From: Candidatus Kryptoniota bacterium
Lineage (GTDB): Bacteria; Bacteroidota; Ignavibacteria; Kryptoniales; JAKASW01
Direction: 5' to 3'
NCBI GenBank assembly: GCA_036567965.1
Contig: DATCTN010000031.1
Location: 248,001 to 312,000, forward strand
DNA: 64,000 nucleotides
The notes below the pieces were generated by a model that was not told the DNA's origin, ran no database searches, and saw only the letters and a list, made by a program, of their open reading frames with translations. Shown in pieces: positions 45,497 through 54,620 of this stretch (the stretch's first letter is position 1; each line of letters begins with the position of its first letter). Both the position numbers and the translations under genes were made by a program.

Positions 45497-46558
45497 TTGA
45501 ATAAGCGGCAACAGGTTACTCTGGACGACATTGCAAAGAGGCTGAACGTTTCCAAGGTGACAGTGTCCAAGGCACTCAGAGGACATCCCGATATTTCAAG
45601 GGAAACCACGAGACGCGTCAAGAAAATCGCCGAGGAGCTTGGTTATTCACCGAACTATATGGCGAGAAACCTCTCCTCAAAACGGACTAACATGATCGGC
45701 GTGGTCGTTCCGAAGATCGCGCACTTCTTCTTCAGCGCGCTGATCGAATCGATTTACGACACGGCTTTCCACAACAACTACGAGATAGCTCTGATGGTCT
45801 CACAGGAAAATGTTGAACGCGAGAGGAAGCACATAGAAACACTTCTCGCCATGAGAGTGGACGGTCTGATAATCTCAGTCACTGAACATACGCGCACGAG
45901 TGCTGCGATCGAAAAGGCAAGGGACCTCAGCGTACCCGTGGTATTCATGGACAGGGTTCTCGAAATCCCCGGCACGAGTAAAGTGACCGTGGACGACCGC
46001 GGAGGGGCGTCGAACGCCATCGAGCTCGCCATACAGGCAGGGTACAAAAAGATCGGTCACCTCGCAGGCTACCAGGACATAAACATCGGGAGGAAAAGGT
46101 ATGAAGGATTTGTCGACGCAATGAAAAAGCATGACCTTCCCATAAATCCCGATTGGATAGTTCACGGCGGATTCGGTGAAGACGACGGCTACAGGGGATT
46201 CAAGCAGATCCTTCAGAACAAGAACCTGCCCGAATTCATTTTTGCAGTGACCTATCCCGTCGCGCTCGGCATGTACGCGGCTGCAGAGGAAGCGGGACTC
46301 AGAATACCGGAGGATGTCGACGTCATTTGTTTCGGCACAAGCGGATTCCACCGGTTCATAAAACCCTCCTTGACTTATGTCGATCAGCCTACCGATGTTC
46401 TCGGAAGGACATCGGTTGAGCTTATGCTGGAACATCTCAAGGCCGTCGATGAACATGAGCCGAAGAATATTGAAGTCCCGACCAGAATTGTCCAGCGAGA
46501 GACCTGCGTCAGGCGCGAACCGAACCGGAAACCCGAACTTATCAAAAACCACAACTAG
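45497..46558 (+). CDS. LacI-family transcriptional regulator of the pectin island
   Basis: 353 aa from TTG 45497, with a strong GAGAGGAGA upstream. The N-terminal helix-turn-helix is VTLDDIAKRLNVSKVTVSKA with hinge YSPNYMARNL. A periplasmic-binding-like effector domain follows (MIGVVVPKIAHFFFSALIES; VDGLIISVTEH; YKKIGHLAGYQDI; DVDVICFG). The effector is probably a uronate or unsaturated sugar from pectin, inferred from location. It sits between the two halves of the island, each led by a promoter with the same candidate operator. I see no copy of that operator at its own 210-bp upstream region. Confidence 0.93.
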   Translation: MNKRQQVTLDDIAKRLNVSKVTVSKALRGHPDISRETTRRVKKIAEELGYSPNYMARNLSSKRTNMIGVVVPKIAHFFFSALIESIYDTAFHNNYEIALMVSQENVERERKHIETLLAMRVDGLIISVTEHTRTSAAIEKARDLSVPVVFMDRVLEIPGTSKVTVDDRGGASNAIELAIQAGYKKIGHLAGYQDINIGRKRYEGFVDAMKKHDLPINPDWIVHGGFGEDDGYRGFKQILQNKNLPEFIFAVTYPVALGMYAAAEEAGLRIPEDVDVICFGTSGFHRFIKPSLTYVDQPTDVLGRTSVELMLEHLKAVDEHEPKNIEVPTRIVQRETCVRREPNRKPELIKNHN

Positions 46559-46759
46559 CGGCATGCGCGAGCTTCTGACACATTCTCTCTTGAGCGTCGC
46601 CGTCCAATCTTATCCCGGAGAGCCTCGCGGGGTTGGAGAATTGGCAGGATGAGTACGAATGGCTTCTGTATGAGGGTGCATGAGTGCGGGATTCATCGAA
46701 TTCAATGAAAACTCAACGCTTTCGGGCAGAATCGGACGAAATGAAACGAGCCGGGTGTC
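46559..46759. other. Spacer between lacI-type gene and promoter site B
   Basis: No coding-like frame, RNA or clear terminator seen. Confidence 0.4.
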
Positions 46760-46826
46760 TTGACATTTGCATTCTGCGGAGATAAATTGCCATTCGAGAG
46801 TAAACGATTAAGTTATCGGTCAAGTG
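46760..46826 (+). promoter_or_regulatory. Sigma70-like promoter with overlapping putative LacI operator (site B, pectin island right half)
   Basis: TTGACA (46760-46765), 17 nt, TAAATT (46783-46788), expected start near 46795. The operator block 46797-46826 includes TAAACGATTAA and the 19-nt TTAAGTTATCGGTCAAGTG (46808-46826) that is identical at site A. The distance from -35 box to the 19-mer is within 2 nt of site A. It drives the pectinesterase gene and probably the genes after it. Confidence 0.7.
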
Positions 46827-47078
46827 GCCAAAACACTGAATCTTCACCGGGTACTTTCGGTCTGCGACACTCGTTCGCTCGGGTCGTCGTCGATATCCGC
46901 CGGGTTGCAATTGCTGGCTCCGGTGTGTCGTTCCTGGACTTAGCTTTGATCCTGGCTTGCCGATAAAGTATAAGCGGTGGGATCAACGGCCACTGCGAGA
47001 ATGTCGAGGTAGATGCAATTCGCGCTCCGCCTTGAAGCAATTAGTTGATTCGGAAGCGCACTGAAAGACTGAGGAAGG
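46827..47078 (+). other. Leader of the right pectin operon
   Basis: About 280 nt from predicted start site to the pectinesterase start. No convincing small gene or riboswitch is seen. Apart from the operator it shares no obvious sequence with the left leader. Confidence 0.4.
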
Positions 47079-48356
47079 ATGTGTAGAAGAATTTCTTTGT
47101 CACTACTCCTGCTTTCCGCGATCACGACAAAAGCGATTTCCGCCGACAATCATTTTCTTGCGGTTGGGAAAGACGGAACATTTAAGACGATCTCGCAGGC
47201 CATTTCCTCCCTCCCCATGTTCAACTACGAGCGCGTTGTCATTTATATCGAGAACGGCATTTACAGCGAGAAGATCAAAATCGACCGCGACAACGTGACA
47301 CTACTCGGCCAAAGCAGAGACAGTACAATCATCAGCTATTACCAATTACATACGGACTGGATAAAGAATCCCGATTCGATTGGTCCGGCCGTCGTGAATA
47401 TTCACGCGGATGACGTGGTGCTTGACAACCTTACGATCGATAACATTCAACCTGAAATTGGTCCGCATGCATTCGCTGTGTACGGAGACGGCACGCGCAC
47501 GGTCATGACCGACTGCAACGTCCTCAGCAATGGAGGCGATACCGTCTCGCTGTGGAATTACAAGACGGGAATGTATTACTGTTCCAACTGCACTTTCCAG
47601 GGAGCGGTGGATTGCGTCTGCCCGAGAGGCTGGTGCTTCATAAGAGATTCGAAATTCTTTGAGATGAAAGAAGGTTCGGCAACTATCTGGCATGCAGGCG
47701 GCTACGACAGGAGTCAGAAATTTGTAGTGGTGAATTCATCGTTTGACGGTGTGAAAGGATTCGAACTCGGGAGGCACCACTACGAAGCGCAGTTTTTTAT
47801 TTTGAATTGCACTTTCTCCGACAGCATGGCAGACAAGCCGATCAATAGAGTAACGTACGAGGACTCTTCAGAGAACAGGTCGTTCAACTGGGGCGAGCGG
47901 GATTATTACTACAACTGCCATCGAGGCAATCTTTCGAGCGGCGACAGCGGCGATTATAAGTGGTTCTCCGAGAACCTGGCCTCCGCCGACGGATCTCCGA
48001 TGCCCGGAGACATCACGCCGTTCTGGACCTTCGGGGGAAAGTGGGATCCCGAATCCACGGTCGGCCCGGGATTGGTTGACCATGAACTCCACACAAGATA
48101 CGTGCTGTTCCATTTCCCGGAACCGATGACGGTCATCGGGAAGCCCGTCCTGATTTCAGCGAACGCGACCGAGTTGACTTACAGTTCAGGAAGCGGCTCT
48201 AACACGCTCCGCTTCGACTCAGTCAACGATTTGATGGAAAGGGACCTGGAAGGACTTCAGGTGATGACAGCCGAAGGTGCATCCGCATCCAGGGTTGAGG
48301 GAAATACTGCAGGCATTCACGAGCGTGATGCGAACTTCGACATCAGGAGAGAATAG
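47079..48356 (+). CDS. Divergent CE8-like pectinesterase
   Basis: 425 aa with a signal peptide (LSLLLLSAITTKAISA). The fold is a right-handed beta-helix of the pectin methylesterase type: FKTISQAISSLP, VVIYIENGIYSEKI, VNIHADDVVLDNLTIDN. Candidate catalytic acids are Asp154 (NGGDTVSLW) and Asp178 (GAVDCVCPRG). Their context is atypical. The usual QAVAL reads HAFAV, the usual QDT reads GDT, and DFIFG reads DCVCP, so the two oxyanion-hole Gln residues are missing, and the Asp-Asp spacing is 24 rather than 21. After about residue 340 an Ig-like tail follows (HFPEPMTVIGKPVLISANA). It may de-esterify pectin with altered chemistry or act on another ester. First gene after site B. Confidence 0.75.
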   Translation: MCRRISLSLLLLSAITTKAISADNHFLAVGKDGTFKTISQAISSLPMFNYERVVIYIENGIYSEKIKIDRDNVTLLGQSRDSTIISYYQLHTDWIKNPDSIGPAVVNIHADDVVLDNLTIDNIQPEIGPHAFAVYGDGTRTVMTDCNVLSNGGDTVSLWNYKTGMYYCSNCTFQGAVDCVCPRGWCFIRDSKFFEMKEGSATIWHAGGYDRSQKFVVVNSSFDGVKGFELGRHHYEAQFFILNCTFSDSMADKPINRVTYEDSSENRSFNWGERDYYYNCHRGNLSSGDSGDYKWFSENLASADGSPMPGDITPFWTFGGKWDPESTVGPGLVDHELHTRYVLFHFPEPMTVIGKPVLISANATELTYSSGSGSNTLRFDSVNDLMERDLEGLQVMTAEGASASRVEGNTAGIHERDANFDIRRE

Positions 48357-48386
48357 CATACGTGAATTTATTTCGAAGGAGATATT

Positions 48387-48599
48387 ATGATTAGCGCTTC
48401 TATGCTCGAGTCTTTGATCGAGGGCTGGTCTAACGCGGTGGTCGGTTCGAAAATTGGAGAAAGTAATTCTGAAATCGAGTTACCGACAGCTGAAAACAAA
48501 GAACAAAATGATATCACGAGCCTGCTTCAGATATTCGATGGCGATAAGATTCCCGGTGATTCTGAATCGATACGCAAATTGCACGAAACGAATTTCTAA
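48387..48599 (+). CDS. Small acidic protein of unknown function
   Basis: 70 aa. A strong Shine-Dalgarno (GAAGGAGATATT) supports translation. The sequence starts MISASMLESLIEGWSNAVVG and then runs acidic and polar (ENKEQNDITSLLQIFDGDKI), with no signal peptide or known motif. It lies 30 bp after the pectinesterase gene and 21 bp before a T9SS cargo gene, so it is co-transcribed with both. It could be a cytosolic accessory or a leader-like peptide; I do not recognise a family. Confidence 0.6.
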   Translation: MISASMLESLIEGWSNAVVGSKIGESNSEIELPTAENKEQNDITSLLQIFDGDKIPGDSESIRKLHETNF

Positions 48600-48620
48600 A
48601 AAATAAAACTTGGAGGTAAA

Positions 48621-50879
48621 ATGAAAAGAAGGTTAATGATTCTTTGCGCGGTGGCAGCAAGCCTGATGGTGTTGGGTGCGCAGTCTTCGGCACAGTATTA
48701 CAGATCAATAACAAGTGGAAACTGGTCGGCGAGTGGGACCTGGCAGACATCCACTGATTCTTCAACTTGGGGAGCGGCGTCGAATGGTCCGACCGGGACT
48801 GAAAGCATCGCAATCCAGGCGGGACACACCGTGACTATCGACGTTGCCGCTGATTCGGTCTACTCAGGCGGCAGGTTGTATGTATTCGGGACCGTTGCCA
48901 CGCTCGGAACTACGAAGCTCTTGATTTCGACTACCCATACGCCATACGGGACTATGAATGTGGAAAATGGCGGGACTTACAACCATGTGATGCCCGCCGC
49001 TTCAACCGGCGCCAAGAGCGGATTAATTCCAAGTGCTACATGGCTGACTGGATCAACGATCCTCATAACGGGCACAGCTACCGGAAGCTCCTTCGATGGC
49101 GGAGCGGCTCAGAATTTCTACAACTATACGTTCAATGCCACCAGCCAGAGCGTTAGCTTGGGAATGGGATTTGGCAGTCTCGTGAACGGACAGCCAATGG
49201 TAATTGGCGGCAACCTATCTTTTCTGAATACGGGAACCGGCCGCTGCCAGTACTTCACAAGTACCGGCGGTTCATTTAAGGTCATGGGCAAGTTCATTAT
49301 CTCAGGATCTTCTAACGTTACCATGACTGGCTCCTCAAGTAGCCAGAATGATACAGCTATGATCTACGGCAACGTTAACGTAAATACGACCGGGAACTTC
49401 TCTATTTCAAGGGGAAGCGTTGGCAACGTTGGAAATCTATATTACTGGTTCTTTGGTGACACCGTATCAATAACGGCTGCGGCGATGCAGAACTCTGACA
49501 CAGGTTACGTTGCATATACTTCATGGGTGTTCAAGAAGGCAGGCACGCAATACCTCAAGTTCAATCCCACGGCTGTGAGCAGCAACAGAGCATTCAACGT
49601 TCAGGTTGATACGGGGTCGACAGTTGAACTTCTCGCGCCAACCCACATCGTAAGCAAGCTTTTTCTGAATGGTGGCAAAATTGTCTCATCAAGTGCAAAT
49701 CCGCTCATAATGGGTTGGTACACTGGCTCGGTTTTATACTCTGGAGCATTAGGCGCATCGCCCGACACAGCAATCGTGCAGGCGGGGAGTCCCACGAGCT
49801 TTGTTGAGGGACCGATGAGCTACTTGTATAATAGCGCTGCCGGAAAGAGTTTTACTTACCCCATTGGCAAAGGTAGTGCCTATCGTCCTGTGACCCTCAG
49901 CTTGAGTCAGACCGCCGCAACTCTGTCTACCTACACCGCCGAGATGTTCCTTGGCAATGCGAACACACTGAATTCTGTTGGATCAAGCGGCTTGGATCAT
50001 GTCTCATACGTAGACTACTACAATATTGCTGAGTCAGGCGGTGGCTCGGCATTTACTGCTGGCGCCGTCACTTTGAGCTACGGTACGCAGGGCGTCAATG
50101 ATGGCGTATGGGATCCAACGGCAACAAGTGTAGCTCAGGGGCCGGTCAGTGGAGGTTCGTGGGTTGATCTTGGACCTGGTGTAGTATCGGTAGGTTCAGG
50201 ATCACCACAGACAAACACCGTAACATCCACCACAGCATTTACCGATCTCACGACGGATGTCATTTTCACTTTAGGTAGCCTCACAAACACAAGCGACAAT
50301 CCTCTCCCCGTCGAGATGACTTCATTCACCGCATCTACGGATCAGGATGGAGTAACTCTTCACTGGTCGATGGCCTCCGAGCTCAATAACACCGGCTGGG
50401 ATGTCGAAAGAGCGGCAATCGACGCGAGCGGCAATGCCGGCGCTTATGCGAAGATCGGTTACATCAAGGGCGAGACAAACAGTGTCTCCACTACGAACTA
50501 TTCATTCCTCGATAAGAAAGCGCTCTACGGTTCGTATGAATACAGGCTGAGACAAATCGATGTGAACGGAGATTCGAAACTGTCGAACACAATAAAGGTT
50601 TCCCAGCTCGTGCTTCCGAAGACCATCGAGCTCGGAAGTTTCCCGAACCCGTTCAATCCGACAGCTACTCTCCGGTTCGCTCTCCCCAAGGGAGGTAGAG
50701 TCACACTAGAGATCTACAACGCGATCGGTCAGCTCGTCACAACTCTCGTTGACAGGAATATGGAAGCGGGGATTTTCGAAACAACATTCGACGCATCATC
50801 GCTTCCGAGCGGCCTCTATATGGCAAGGTTGAAGGTTGACAACTCAGCCATGTTCACTAAAATGCTGCTGGTTAAATAA
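48621..50879 (+). CDS. T9SS-exported beta-rich surface protein
   Basis: 752 aa, preceded by TTGGAGGTAAA. The signal ends GAQSSAQYY. The N-terminal half has GNWSASGTWQTSTDSSTWG and AIQAGHTVTIDVA, a beta-helix/stalk type repeated in the cargo at 52128 and in the PL9 protein. A later segment is Ig-like (PVEMTSFTASTDQDGVTLHW; GWDVERAAID). The end is a canonical T9SS domain: GSFPNPFNPTATLRFALPKG, IYNAIGQLVTTLVD, SGLYMARL, KMLLVK. No catalytic residues recognised. Given its place in the island it may bind pectin or hold enzymes at the surface. Confidence 0.85.
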   Translation: MKRRLMILCAVAASLMVLGAQSSAQYYRSITSGNWSASGTWQTSTDSSTWGAASNGPTGTESIAIQAGHTVTIDVAADSVYSGGRLYVFGTVATLGTTKLLISTTHTPYGTMNVENGGTYNHVMPAASTGAKSGLIPSATWLTGSTILITGTATGSSFDGGAAQNFYNYTFNATSQSVSLGMGFGSLVNGQPMVIGGNLSFLNTGTGRCQYFTSTGGSFKVMGKFIISGSSNVTMTGSSSSQNDTAMIYGNVNVNTTGNFSISRGSVGNVGNLYYWFFGDTVSITAAAMQNSDTGYVAYTSWVFKKAGTQYLKFNPTAVSSNRAFNVQVDTGSTVELLAPTHIVSKLFLNGGKIVSSSANPLIMGWYTGSVLYSGALGASPDTAIVQAGSPTSFVEGPMSYLYNSAAGKSFTYPIGKGSAYRPVTLSLSQTAATLSTYTAEMFLGNANTLNSVGSSGLDHVSYVDYYNIAESGGGSAFTAGAVTLSYGTQGVNDGVWDPTATSVAQGPVSGGSWVDLGPGVVSVGSGSPQTNTVTSTTAFTDLTTDVIFTLGSLTNTSDNPLPVEMTSFTASTDQDGVTLHWSMASELNNTGWDVERAAIDASGNAGAYAKIGYIKGETNSVSTTNYSFLDKKALYGSYEYRLRQIDVNGDSKLSNTIKVSQLVLPKTIELGSFPNPFNPTATLRFALPKGGRVTLEIYNAIGQLVTTLVDRNMEAGIFETTFDASSLPSGLYMARLKVDNSAMFTKMLLVK

Positions 50880-50901
50880 GGTCATCGTTATTTTTTAACG
50901 G

Positions 50902-50953
50902 ATCCCGTCCGGTCGTGCCCTTATGGTCAGGCGGACCGGGCGGGATTCTTCTT
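50902..50953 (+). terminator. Rho-independent terminator after the T9SS cargo gene
   Basis: ATCCCGTCCGGTC (50902-50914) pairs with GACCGGGCGGGAT (50934-50946) through 13 bp including one G-T wobble, followed by TCTTCTTTG. It ends the pectinesterase transcript. Confidence 0.85.
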
Positions 50954-51085
50954 TGTAGTCTGAGACACAGGCGGAAATTCAGAGATTGCATAAAGCCAAA
51001 CCCCGGCGTATCATAATAAGGCGAAAAGGTCTGGTAGTGTTGATATGTTTGCATTGTTACTGTTGACGGGGGGAGTGTCATCTGG

Positions 51086-52060
51086 ATGAAAAGAATATTC
51101 TTTTTCCTTCTTGCTTATTGCTCGTGTGTCGCGGCGCAGACCGGCGACAGTTCAACTCTACGCGTGGATACATCGTTCACGGTCTACAGCGCTGCCGCAA
51201 AAGTGCAGAAGAAATTCCCGTCAGCGAAACTGGTACTCCCGGATCTTCCCCGGGGTGTCGTCGCTGACGAAAATGTTGTCTTCGATTCTTCCGGTTCGCG
51301 TGCGCTTACGCTTGACGTTTATTATCCTGAGTCCCGGTCAGATTCGTTGTACCCGGGTGTGATCCTGATTCACGGCGGTGGATGGAGCTCGGGAGACAAA
51401 TCGATGGAAGTCCCAATGGCACAACAGCTGGCCGCGCATGGATATGTCGCGGCGACGGTTGAGTACCGCCTTGCTCCGGAGGCTGGATTTCCTGCCGCTG
51501 TCTACGACTTGAAGTCCGCGGTCAGGTGGATGCGCGCGAATTCAGTGAAGTACCATCTCGATACGACCAAAATTGCAGCATACGGGTGCTCCTCAGGAGG
51601 AGAGCTGGCAGCCTTCCTGGGTGCCACGGGGAATGTCGGAAAGTTTGAGGGGAGCGGATCATTCCTCGACCGATCCAGCAGAGTCCAGGCGGTGGTCGAT
51701 GTGGATGGCCTCCTTGATTTTATGAACCCAAATTCAACAAAGTACGATACCAACTCTGCCAGCCCTTCCGCTGCCGACAACTGGTTTGGTGGATCGTTCA
51801 GGACCATTCCTGAAAAATGGAAGGAAGCGTCACCGATAGAATATGTCGATGGCGGCACGCCTCCGATGATTTTCATAAACAGCTCTCTTCCACACTATCA
51901 TGCGGGTCAAGACGAAACGATATTACGGCTGAGAAATTGGGGTGTCTATTTTGAAGTGCACACGATCCCGGATACGCCGCACCCATTCTGGCTGTTTCAT
52001 CCCTGGTTCGATCAAACACTTCAATACACGGTCACGTTTCTCGACAAACTCTTTAAGTGA
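51086..52060 (+). CDS. Secreted alpha/beta-hydrolase esterase (acetylesterase-like)
   Basis: 324 aa with signal peptide FFFLLAYCSCVAAQ. Hormone-sensitive-lipase/BD-FAE type: oxyanion motif HGGGW (96-100), nucleophile Ser169 in AAYGCSSGGELA, VDVDGLLDFMNP, and catalytic His in DTPHPFW. This class removes acetyl or feruloyl groups from plant polysaccharides. In this setting, pectin acetyl groups are the most likely substrate (inference). It begins a new unit after the terminator at 50.9 kb. Confidence 0.85.
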   Translation: MKRIFFFLLAYCSCVAAQTGDSSTLRVDTSFTVYSAAAKVQKKFPSAKLVLPDLPRGVVADENVVFDSSGSRALTLDVYYPESRSDSLYPGVILIHGGGWSSGDKSMEVPMAQQLAAHGYVAATVEYRLAPEAGFPAAVYDLKSAVRWMRANSVKYHLDTTKIAAYGCSSGGELAAFLGATGNVGKFEGSGSFLDRSSRVQAVVDVDGLLDFMNPNSTKYDTNSASPSAADNWFGGSFRTIPEKWKEASPIEYVDGGTPPMIFINSSLPHYHAGQDETILRLRNWGVYFEVHTIPDTPHPFWLFHPWFDQTLQYTVTFLDKLFK

Positions 52061-52127
52061 GGCAATGAAAAATAGAAGGTTGATTTCAATATTGTATAAC
52101 CGGATAAAAAATCGAAAGGAGCCGACC

Positions 52128-54479
52128 ATGTTCGGAATGAAAAATCGATACTCCACATTGATAGCGGGAACCGCGAGGAGTTTCTATGAATACCTTCTGT
52201 TCTCATTCGCTATCGCCGCGCTGGCAGTTGTAATCTGCGCGCGCCCCGCATCGGCACAAATAACAAGCAACGGTACAGGCGGAGGATTGTGGACTTCCAC
52301 TTCAACATGGGCGGGCGGCGTCGTGCCTGATTCGACCTATGACGTGGTGATCGCGGTAGGTGATTCTGTTTATACAATTTCTTCAACGCGAGTAACCGCG
52401 AATAATATCGAGATCCAATCCGGAGCAAAACTGAACGTACTTGGTGGATCGTCTGGCGGAACATTTGGTGTGGCAGGCGCTTTCACGATCGATGCAGGAG
52501 CCTGGTTCTACAATAGCAACAGCTCGCTGACCGGCTGGCCGAACGGTGCGACGGCTTACAATATCGATGCGGCAAGCACTTATGTCCTTACAGCCGCCGG
52601 AAGCAGTACCGTCGGTTCGAGTCAGGCCGATTCCACTTTCGGCAATTACATCGACAACAAAACGAACGGCGGCACTAGCTGCGGTGCGAACCTGACAATC
52701 AAAGGTGACCTGACTATAATGACTGGTTCCACTTCAAACACTTTCAGGGGTATCAGCGCGACCACTGCCGCGAGTGCCGGTCCAACACTCACTCATCATG
52801 TAATGGGAAATGTAAAGTTGATCACCGGTGTTTGGTCGGCTGTTGACGGCGATCTGGGTACCGGCGTTCCAATGTCTTGTACATGGACCATCGATGGAAA
52901 CGTCACCATCGGAGATCCATCAACTGCATCGGGACAGGCAAGGTACGGCCCGTTCACGAGCTCGAACGCCAACACCAAATATGGTACATTCGATATCGGC
53001 GGATACCTGAAAGTGATTAACGGCGCGAGACTCCAGTGCGGCAGCAGCTCGAGCGATAACGCGGTAAACGAAGTTGGCGAGATCAACCTGAAGGGTGACC
53101 TGATTCTTGACACTACGGCTGCAGTCGCGGGTAATACGTTCGGCAAGTTTGCATTGAACTTCGTCGGCACCGGCACCCAGAACATCACCCTCAGAGTGCC
53201 GCTGGGTTTTTCGCAAGGATCGACCGGCGCGTATCCCACTTTCTGTGATACGGTTGCGTCAGGTGCCACCGCCGTCTTCACAGGCGGGCGGCCATGGGGA
53301 AGAGTCGGCGGATCGACACCACCCAGCTTGCCGGCGAATGGCTGGGGAGCGTTCGTGGTGAAAGGAACTTTGAAATTCAGCCCGACCGACACGCTGATGG
53401 GAAATCAGGACTTTGTGGTGGCCCCCGGCGGCACTCTGGGAATTTCTGCGGCGGTTGGAGTTGACACTTCGAATGCAGGTAACATCCAGGTGAAAGGTGC
53501 AGAGTCGTTCTCGACCGCTGCCGGCTACCTTTTCAACGGCACGACCGCTCAGGTAACAGGAAACGGTTGTCCGACCACGATGAGTAATCTTACAATCAGC
53601 GATACAGCAGGCGTGACATTGACAGCGAGCGATACTGTCTCAGGAACGTTGACGATGAATGGCGGCGGAAAACTAAATCTGGGTACTAACACAATTCTTG
53701 TGAGCGGAAAGAAAACAGGCGCAGTTGTCGGCGACAGCGTTTCTTATGTCATCGGCACACTCACCCGCGCCGACAGCGCGACGGGTGCTTACCTGTTCCC
53801 GATAGGCGATGGATCCGGCTACCACGGTGTAACACTGAACTACACAGCCGCTCCAACAGCTTCGTCAAATCTCTCTGCTTCATTTACCGCCGCAGATCCT
53901 ACTTCAGCTGGATTGCCGGCCGGAATCGGAAGTTACTGGAACGGCGGATATTGGACTCTTGCCGCAAGCGGTACGCCTACCGGGACTTATGATCTTACTG
54001 TTTACGCGAAAGGCGTTCCTAATATCGATACCGGCTCAGTTACACTCATCGGAAAACCATCTCTGGCCGTTCCATGGGTCGCACTGAACCCAACTGCGAC
54101 TCACGGGTCCACCGTGTCGGGAAATCTGATCACTGAATCAGGAGTCACAACATACGGGATCGTCGGTGTCGGCTATGGAAAGCTGACTGCCGTGAAGGAC
54201 AAAAATAATTTGGTGCCGACGACAGTTTCTCTCGGGAATTACCCGAATCCTTTCAACCCGACCACAGATATCGAGTTCTCGGTTCCTAAGACAGCCCGCG
54301 TTACGCTTGTGATTTACAATTACGTCGGACAGAAAGTTGCCACTCTCGTGGATCAGGTAATGAATCCCGGAGTCTACAACAGGATATTTGACGGCTCGAC
54401 GCTATCAAGCGGTGTCTACTTCACACGTCTTGGGGTCGGTGATAAGACGCTCGTCGGAAAAATGTTGATGATCAAGTAA
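52128..54479 (+). CDS. T9SS-exported stalk protein, homologous to the stalk of the PL9 enzyme
   Basis: 783 aa from ATG 52128, chosen for its GAAAGGAG site; the open frame starts earlier inside the esterase gene. The N-terminus is a long signal (about 44 residues, ending ARPASAQ). The body matches the PL9 protein's middle region block by block: NGTGGGLWTSTSTWAGG, STFGNYIDNKT, ANLTIKGDLTIMTG, GVWSAVDGDLG, EINLKGDLILDT. The last 80 residues are a T9SS domain (GNYPNPFNPTTDIEF, IYNYVGQKVATLVD, SGVYFTRL, KMLMIK). It looks like a free version of the stalk without an enzyme and may be structural or glycan-binding. Confidence 0.85.
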   Translation: MFGMKNRYSTLIAGTARSFYEYLLFSFAIAALAVVICARPASAQITSNGTGGGLWTSTSTWAGGVVPDSTYDVVIAVGDSVYTISSTRVTANNIEIQSGAKLNVLGGSSGGTFGVAGAFTIDAGAWFYNSNSSLTGWPNGATAYNIDAASTYVLTAAGSSTVGSSQADSTFGNYIDNKTNGGTSCGANLTIKGDLTIMTGSTSNTFRGISATTAASAGPTLTHHVMGNVKLITGVWSAVDGDLGTGVPMSCTWTIDGNVTIGDPSTASGQARYGPFTSSNANTKYGTFDIGGYLKVINGARLQCGSSSSDNAVNEVGEINLKGDLILDTTAAVAGNTFGKFALNFVGTGTQNITLRVPLGFSQGSTGAYPTFCDTVASGATAVFTGGRPWGRVGGSTPPSLPANGWGAFVVKGTLKFSPTDTLMGNQDFVVAPGGTLGISAAVGVDTSNAGNIQVKGAESFSTAAGYLFNGTTAQVTGNGCPTTMSNLTISDTAGVTLTASDTVSGTLTMNGGGKLNLGTNTILVSGKKTGAVVGDSVSYVIGTLTRADSATGAYLFPIGDGSGYHGVTLNYTAAPTASSNLSASFTAADPTSAGLPAGIGSYWNGGYWTLAASGTPTGTYDLTVYAKGVPNIDTGSVTLIGKPSLAVPWVALNPTATHGSTVSGNLITESGVTTYGIVGVGYGKLTAVKDKNNLVPTTVSLGNYPNPFNPTTDIEFSVPKTARVTLVIYNYVGQKVATLVDQVMNPGVYNRIFDGSTLSSGVYFTRLGVGDKTLVGKMLMIK

Positions 54480-54542
54480 TTCGTCCATGCCGATGTCATG
54501 GCCGGAATACAAGTGAAGACGTAATTGATTCATTCGCCCGGT

Positions 54543-54580
54543 GCTCCGCCGCTACAGATGCGGCGGAGCCCGTGATTTTT
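54543..54580 (+). terminator. Rho-independent terminator after the stalk protein gene
   Basis: GCTCCGCCGC (54543-54552) pairs perfectly with GCGGCGGAGC (54560-54569), followed by CCGTGATTTTT. Confidence 0.9.
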
Positions 54581-54620
54581 CCATCTTCACACCACGAAAT
54601 CATTTGGGGAACAAACAGAA

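Noticed and set aside
51942-52127. N-terminal extension of the stalk protein from 51942
   Set aside because: It overlaps the esterase gene in another frame; the strong ribosome site and signal peptide are at 52128.
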